Origin: Chinchilla lanigera
Taxonomy: Eukaryota; Chordata; Mammalia; Rodentia; Chinchillidae
Assembly: GCF_000276665.1 (NCBI RefSeq)
Contig: NW_004955446.1
Location: forward strand, 15,056,830-15,120,829
Length of the DNA stretch: 64,000 nt
Direction: 5' to 3'
The translations under genes were made by a program, and so were the position numbers. Below are positions 57,927 through 64,000 of this stretch, piece by piece; within the stretch, counting starts at the first letter, position 1, and each line of letters begins with the position of its first letter. The notes below the pieces were generated by a model. The model had not been told where the DNA came from. It worked only from the letters and a program-made list of their open reading frames with translations, and searched no databases.

Positions 57927-59496
57927 TAAAAGAAGAAATATCAGTAGATGTTTATTCAGAGTAGTTTCCAAGAAAAGGAAATGAAGATATACTAAAAATG
58001 AAGATAGTTGTAACATGTTTAAATTTGCTTCAATATTTAAACCATTTTTCCAAAATATCTTTGAAACTATCTTTCATGAAATCATTTTTCACATATGTAT
58101 AGACTGTCTACTATTTCAATTTATTGTCTTATTATACTGAAGCTTTTTTTAAATGTTTGCTTTCAAATATTGTTAAGTATTTTAGCAAATTGTCTCTTTT
58201 GGCCTTGGCACATTATTTTACAGCAGTATATAATTACTCTGTTTTACAATTACACAATCATATTATGTGTCAAATATTAAATATAAAGTATACATAACTA
58301 TATATCTAAATAATGTATATCAAGTACTCCAATACTCTTTTAAATTTGAGAGAACATGTTTACTTTATTGAAACACATACATTATCCAAGCACAATGGAT
58401 AACTGCTTTACCCTAGAAAATATTTTAAATATAGTGAATATTGACATATTAGTAGCATTAATAACATATGCAAAGAGTTCAAATGGGAAGCTAAATTTTA
58501 TTATTTTTTTCATTCAAGAAGTGAATTCCAAACTCTTGTACTGTAAAACATAAATCTTTGCTATAAATTACCAAATCTAAGTAGTTGATCAATGTAAATA
58601 CTCTCTGATTTTTTCTTATGTTTGAAGAGTTTATTCTTTGGAGAATAGAAATAAACCACAAATTCTTATAGGGTCTGTCAGTATGAATCAATAGTACAAC
58701 AAGTGAAAATATACAACATTGGAGAATTTAAATCAAAACACTGGCCTCCGTTTCCCTAGGCCCCTCAGTCCCACTCTTCCTTTAAACCACCGTGGAAGAC
58801 TATTTCTGTATTCCTTTAGGTTTGCTTAAACCATAGTCTAGGATATACCGAATCCTCTTTGTTCCTTGTACTCCAACTAAGAATTCTTGAGAAGTCTTAA
58901 TTTGTCTCTATCTTGGAAAATGTCAGGTTTCATGGCATCTGCTTTCTCTGGAAAGCCTTAACCTTTTGCATATCTAGTACCTCTCTGTGCCTTAACCTTT
59001 TGCATATCATGTTTTTAGTATCATATATGTTGACACTGTGGAAATATGAATTAATAAGAAACACAATTTGATTAATGATCTAGAAGAGTTTGAAGGGGCA
59101 CATATAGAAGAAGTGAGATCAAATAGGAGATCGTTGCAATAAGGCATTTTTTCCTTACGTAAGTTTCTCTAGCAGTGGAGAATTGATGGCAATATCAGTA
59201 TCTGGTGCTAGAATTGGTCATTTATTGAATTTCTGATAAAGGCAATCTCAAATGGTGCTGATGAATTGGTTCTGAGGTGTAGGAGAAAAAGTCTGGATAT
59301 TTCCAGTGCTATTGGTCTGAGATCCTAAAGGATAAAATTGTTATTTAGTGGCATGGGCAAAAATATGGAGAAAATATTTTGAGGATGAATTTGTGTATTT
59401 TAAATATATAAAATTTAAAATGGGTTATGTGAAATCTTAAATGGCCCTCAGACACTTATCTCAATTTTTTGTTGCTAACATTCCAATCAAAGATTT
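57927..59496. other. Unrecognised AT-rich DNA
   Basis: No repeat family recognised. A 20-bp sequence GCCTTAACCTTTTGCATATC occurs at 58955-58974 and 58989-59008. Confidence 0.42.
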
Positions 59497-60085
59497 ATAT
59501 TAGCTGGCTATTGCAACCACAATAAATTGTGAGAGACTTTCTGGTTTAAATCCATTTTCATTAATTATTTCTCTTGGCATATGTTTACCCACAGTGCAGC
59601 TCAGCTGAATCTTCTTTCCTGGATATGATAAGATCAAGATCAAAGTGCTTATAGGCAAGGTTACCTTCTGTTCTGAAGATGGGAGGAATAACCGGATTCT
59701 AAGTTCACAGATTTGTTGGAAACACTCAGTTCTATATGGTTATAAGAGCACTGTGGTCATAGCATTTCTTTACTGGTGGTCAGCTGGGTGGTATCATTAG
59801 CCCTTAGAGGCCTCCTCTGATCTTTGTACATAGCCCAAAGTACTAGAACAGCAATGGTACATCACAGTGTTCTCACATTTGAAACTTCTCAGAGTTCTGT
59901 TACTGCCATCGCTCTGATCCCAGTCAAAATAGGGTCTCTGCTTTTAAGAACTCCTGTGATTAAAATGGGCTCATCTAGACAGGGCACCCACTATCATAAG
60001 ATCTGTAATCTTAATTACATTTTCAGAGTTCTTTTTTGGCATATAATCAAACATAATCATAGATTTGGGAGAGGAACATCTTTGG
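59497..60085 (-). mobile_element. MLT1-type LTR (minus strand)
   Basis: The plus strand shows reversed MLT1 order: ggctattgcaaccacaataa, atgataagatcaagatcaaa, cttctgttctgaagatgg, ttgccatcgctctgatc-like block at 59905, aactcctgtgattaaaatgg, gggcaccca, atctgtaatcttaattacat, ttttcagagttctttttt. It is old and diverged with uncertain ends. The 104-codon frame 59824-60138 lies within it and is not a gene. Confidence 0.65.
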
Positions 60086-62394
60086 CAGTGGTGGAGAGAG
60101 TATTGCGCCCGCCACAGCTTCCAAGTGAATATTTTTAGCAAGCATTCAGAAATATGTTTGTTATTTATGGGAAGGGCTCAGCACAAACAGGAAAAAAATT
60201 GAGGGGAGTGTTGTCATCCTATAAATGGTGCCTGAAGCCGTAGCATGGCGATGATCACCACAAGGACAAGTAGGTGGAAAATAAAAGTGATATAATCACT
60301 GAATGCACAATGACTGTGGGCAAAGAGTTTGGAAGAAAAAAAAAGAGAGAAACTGCTAATGAAGAGAGGTAGAATATATTTGGACAGAAGGACAGGGTGG
60401 ATGTAGACAAGAAATTTCTATTTGCAGCTCATTGAAGAAATCATTTTTACATGACATCACCTGAGCATTCAATCTAGTTACTAAATTAATGCATCTTTGT
60501 GTGGAGAATATTTTTCTGTTCACTTTGTCAAACACGGGGTCCAATAGTAAATTGAAATGAAAGATTTTTCACCTCTTTTGTCACATGAGATAGTCTATTT
60601 AAAACAATTACATATTTAGGCTGTTATAGTTTTTTTTTTTTTAAACAGTGAAACATATTATCTTAGAATGTTAAATTATAACCTTGCTTGTTAAATGAAT
60701 TGAGCAAACATCTTTGTTAATAACAATTATATGATTAACACACAGAACAACTTAAACAGTGCCACTCCATTCATTACAGTTTGGAAGTGAAATAGGCGAT
60801 AGTCATTCAAAATAAATCTGACATTATCTTTAACTCTTTTTCCTTTTCCCCTTGGATATGATGCATGTCTGGAGAGCTGGCAGGAGCCAACTGTGCGGCC
60901 CAAGCAAGCCCCGTCATGCCCTAGTTTACCTTCTGTCTCTGCTTTTGCAGAGCTCCAGCTCCCTTACCAGTTCAATTCAGTGAACACTGCTGGTTTGAAA
61001 CAGTGTCATTTAATGAACTACTTAGAAAGCCTCTCCTTTTGCTTGCCTTTAAAAAAAGAAATCTCTGCTTCTTTCTTAATCATCACACTCCCATTGTGAG
61101 ATAAATGCAAAATATGTTCAATAGTTACAGCTAAAAGAATGGCTGGGCCGAATGGGTTCTGGGTGTGCCGGTTGGTACTTCTAGAGTGTTTGGATGGGAA
61201 GGCTGTAACCTGATCAACAGTAAGTGCAATCTCATTCACAGTTTTGCACTGCTACTGGCATTAACATATCAATTCTTTACTTGGATGACTCTTTGATGTT
61301 GCTTTAGAACACTGATGCAGAGAAAAAAAATATATTGACCTATTTCACCAGGCATACAGCACAAGGTGTTTCTCTTGTTGGCAAACGTGTAGAAATTGAA
61401 TTTAATTTCTTACCTTGAAAAATGCACAGGCCTCAGATGCTGTGTGGTAATTTTAAATTAATATCCCAATTTTGAAACATATGTCTGTGTATAGCAAGTA
61501 TAAAAATAACTTGTCCCTAGCAAGAAGTTAAATTCTTCATCCTAAGATAGGATTATTATTTCTTTTACTAAAAAATCAGGAGAAATTTTATTTCCATAAA
61601 TGTCTCAATGTCTTTGTTATGGCATGTGTAAGCAGAAGTTCAGGAAATATTTGATGTAAACACAACCCTTTTTCATCATTCATCTTACATGAACTCCATT
61701 CCTTTAGAAATGCATTAGAAGATTTTAGTTTGTGTGGCTGAACCTGTCTTACACTGCTTCCATTTTATTTTTCACTGACAATTGCACACATACAATTTTA
61801 AATTTCTCAGAAAATATTTTGTCAGAAGAGCTTGAGAATATATACATTACCTAGCACAGTTCAGTGAAGTCTTCCTGCTGCAACCTTATTTCAGGATGCC
61901 ATTAACTCTCTAGCACTTCACTTTTTTTTAGTCAGAATTATTTAGCTGTCTTGTTATAAAGTGGGAGTGCTGTAAATGTCTTTCTTTGAGAAGCAAGGAA
62001 TTCTGTGTATTTTACATTTTTATTAGTTAACTTTTAAGTCATCATAAGGATCAAGAAATCCCACAGAAGATCATGCAGTAACTTGTATTGTTTATATTTT
62101 AAATTAGTCTCTATCTTGTCCAGAATGAAACTTTCAACACCAGATAGTAACTTAGTAATCCACCCTATGTCTGAAAAATCTCTGAGCAGTATTACTTTTC
62201 ATTTTCTTCTCTGGCATATATGATTCCATCGATGTTTTGGCTTCTAGCAATGTGGTTTTTAAAAAGCCACATGATTCACAGCTCCATACGACAGCTGTTT
62301 TCCATCCTTTCAGAGAAGGCAAGTTTTCTAAATTTTAGATTTCATATGTGCGAGATTTTCATGTTTAATATTTACAAATGCGTTCTTCATTTAT
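60086..62394. other. Unrecognised DNA with one GC-richer patch
   Basis: The part at about 60865-60970 (gagagctggcaggagcc, tgtgcggcccaagcaagcc) is less AT-rich and more complex than its surroundings. No exon, repeat or RNA could be named. Confidence 0.4.
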
Positions 62395-62870
62395 CCACAG
62401 CTTTACAGAAGGATATTTGACTAATATGAATTGAATATTTAAGGTGCACCATGTGATATTTTATATGTACATATGTTAGGAACTAATTGCTACAATCAGC
62501 AAATCCACCTCATTATATACTTCCCATTGCGTATATGTATGCGTATGGAGATGTAATAAGAGTTTGCACTATCTTATCAAATTTCAAGTACATAATGAAT
62601 TTTAAATGTTATGGTAAATATTCAGAATTTATTCCTTTTCTAATTGAGATTTTGCACTATTTCCATTCTCTGTCTCTGATTTCTAGTGGTTTAGAGTCCA
62701 CATATAAGGGCATCACACAATCAGTATCTGTCTCTCTGTTTCTGGCTTATTTCACTTATAGTATCCTCTAGGCTTATCCATGTTACTGCATGTGGAAGAA
62801 TATCCTTCTTATTTAAGGTGGAATAATATTCCATTCTGTTGTGCTTCAAGTAAGTGAATATATTTGAATT
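62395..62870 (-). mobile_element. L1 LINE 3' end (minus strand)
   Basis: Plus-strand reversed 3'UTR/late ORF2 landmarks: cagcaaatccacctcattat at 62497, gtctctctgtttctggctta at 62729, ttcacttatagtatcctcta, gcttatccatgttactgca at 62773, tggaataatattccattctg at 62820. It resembles the L1MA-type 3' end. 5'-truncated. Confidence 0.8.
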
Positions 62871-62916
62871 ATTTCATAGAAGAAATTAAATTATCTAGAA
62901 ACAAAAACAGACTGCA

Positions 62917-63066
62917 GGTCTGGAGTGGTGGTACACTCCTGGAATCCCAGCACTTGGGAGGCTGAGGCAGGAGGATCCTTGTGAACTGGAGACCAGCCTA
63001 GACTACACAGTGGGCTCAAGGCCAGCCTGAACTGCACAGCAAGACCCTGTTTCAAAATGACAGAAA
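62917..63066 (+). repeat. B1 SINE
   Basis: Forward B1: ggtctggagtggtggtacac, tggaatcccagcacttggg, aggctgaggcaggaggatcc, gagaccagcctagactacac, aaggccagcctgaactgcac, agcaagaccctgtttcaaa. The quasi-duplication is visible. The minus-strand frame over it is antisense SINE. Confidence 0.95.
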
Positions 63067-63874
63067 AAATATGTTGCAGCCTAACATAATAGCAAGGATT
63101 TGCTAAGCTGTAGATAATAGAGAAAAAAATATATCTCTCAATAAACAACATCTTGGAAAACCCCCAATACAATTGAATCCAAATAAATTAGTTAATAAAT
63201 TTATCTGGGGGCATAATTCTAAGATTACGTTTATAAAATGAAGATTAATAAATCACTTGAATACTTTTTGTTGTTTTAAAGTTCTGTAAGGCTTTAGTAG
63301 AACTCATAAATAATGATATTAGTATATATGGAAGTTGAATTCTATTTCATAACTGTGCTTCTTTGTTTTTCACTTAAGATTATATTTCCTTGACATGATT
63401 GTCAATTTTGCAAACCATAATACCAGGGAAATTTCAAACTCTTTGTGTCTTCTTTTTGATGCAAAACTATGGTTATGAGCACTTTAACAGATATTCGTGG
63501 TTCCTGATTAGGTAAGTCATGGTTGTATTCATTTTGAGCTATTTAGCAATATCAGTAGAGAACGGTGAATATTCTCTTTCTCCCATTTTTATTAGTACAC
63601 ATAAGTAGTTTACAGCATGTACATTTCTTGTGGAAAATGGCACAGGCACAAAATACATCTTAATTACTTTTGCCACCTTCTTCCCCTCACCCATCATTTC
63701 TTTTTCTTTTTTGTACATGTTTGCAAAACATAACGTACATTTACCAACTTCACACAAGGCATGGAAACATTAACTACTGCAAATTTATTGGTTTTACTAT
63801 GTAGAAAGGACTAGACTATTTGGCAGTAAAAGATTTAGCACAGAATTTCTATGAGGCAAATTTATTTTCTTACT
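63067..63874. other. Unrecognised AT-rich DNA
   Basis: Nothing recognised between the B1 and the L1 fragment at the window end. Confidence 0.42.
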
Positions 63875-64000
63875 TGGAAAAATAAGAAATGCCATTGAGG
63901 CTGTGGAGAAATGGAAACTTTCTACCTTGTTGGCGGCAATTTAAATTGTGCAACTCTTATGGAAATCAGTCTGGAGATTCCTCGCAAAAGTAGGAATTCT
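63875..64000 (+). mobile_element. L1 ORF2 fragment, runs off the window
   Basis: Forward late ORF2 sequence: aatgccattgaggctgtgga, gaaatggaaactttctacc, ttgttggcggcaatttaaat, cttatggaaatcagtctgg. Continues past the end of the window. Confidence 0.8.

Noticed and set aside
59824..60138. 104-codon plus-strand frame
   Set aside because: It lies within an antisense MLT1 LTR and lacks coding features.

Overview
This window is non-coding DNA from a rodent nuclear genome. It is strongly AT-rich, has few CpGs, and I find no open reading frame I would call a host gene. The rodent assignment rests on the interspersed repeats: tRNA-Ala-derived ID SINEs, 7SL-derived B1 monomers with the internal quasi-duplication of rodent B1, and B1 joined to an ID-like half (the B1-dID arrangement). 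No B2 SINE was seen, which argues weakly for a non-muroid lineage. I cannot name the species. The window is best read as intergenic DNA or the inside of a very long intron.

Layout. 1-9.2 kb: a MIR, an old minus-strand L1 3' end (1.9-3.0 kb) carrying two SINE insertions, another MIR, a B1 with a perfect 12-bp target-site duplication (TSD), a short L1 3'UTR copy at 8.1 kb, a third MIR and a MaLR-like LTR. 9.6-12.2 kb: a MaLR-like solo LTR with a perfect 5-bp TSD, an L1 fragment in two orientations, and an ID. 14.8-20.4 kb: one very old, almost full-length plus-strand L1 (ORF1 through ORF2) with B1/ID-type SINEs and an unidentified segment inside it, followed by a GC-richer patch. 21.9-22.3 kb: an MLT1 LTR. 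22.3-32.3 kb: mostly unrecognised AT-rich DNA with one ID and one B1.

32.6-39.7 kb: a plus-strand L1 3' end, a minus-strand L1 3' end, a decayed minus-strand ERVL pol region (reverse transcriptase YIDD motif visible) split by an MLT2-like LTR and by a young ID, then another plus-strand L1. 40.0-40.7 kb: a Tigger-type and a hAT-type DNA transposon fossil. 43.0-48.5 kb: a three-level nest, in which an old plus-strand L1 was split by a minus-strand L1, itself split by a younger L1 3' fragment. Both splits have recognisable TSDs. 51.5-55.1 kb: a 5'-inverted (twin-primed) L1 3' fragment with an 18-bp TSD, then an older L1 that also has the twin-priming layout and was later hit by two MaLR-like LTRs in opposite orientation. 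55-64 kb: mainly unrecognised DNA with an ID, an MLT1 LTR, an L1 3' end, a B1 and the start of another L1.

Nothing here forms a working gene system. The most interesting content is the mechanics of retrotransposition recorded in the sequence: three copies of one L1 3'UTR type with an internal repeat of about 160 bp, two or three 5'-inverted L1 copies, an L1 insertion that lacks its 3' end, and an ID subfamily marked by a CCGGTACCGG palindrome. All repeat family names come from recognising sequence patterns by eye and were not checked with a repeat library.
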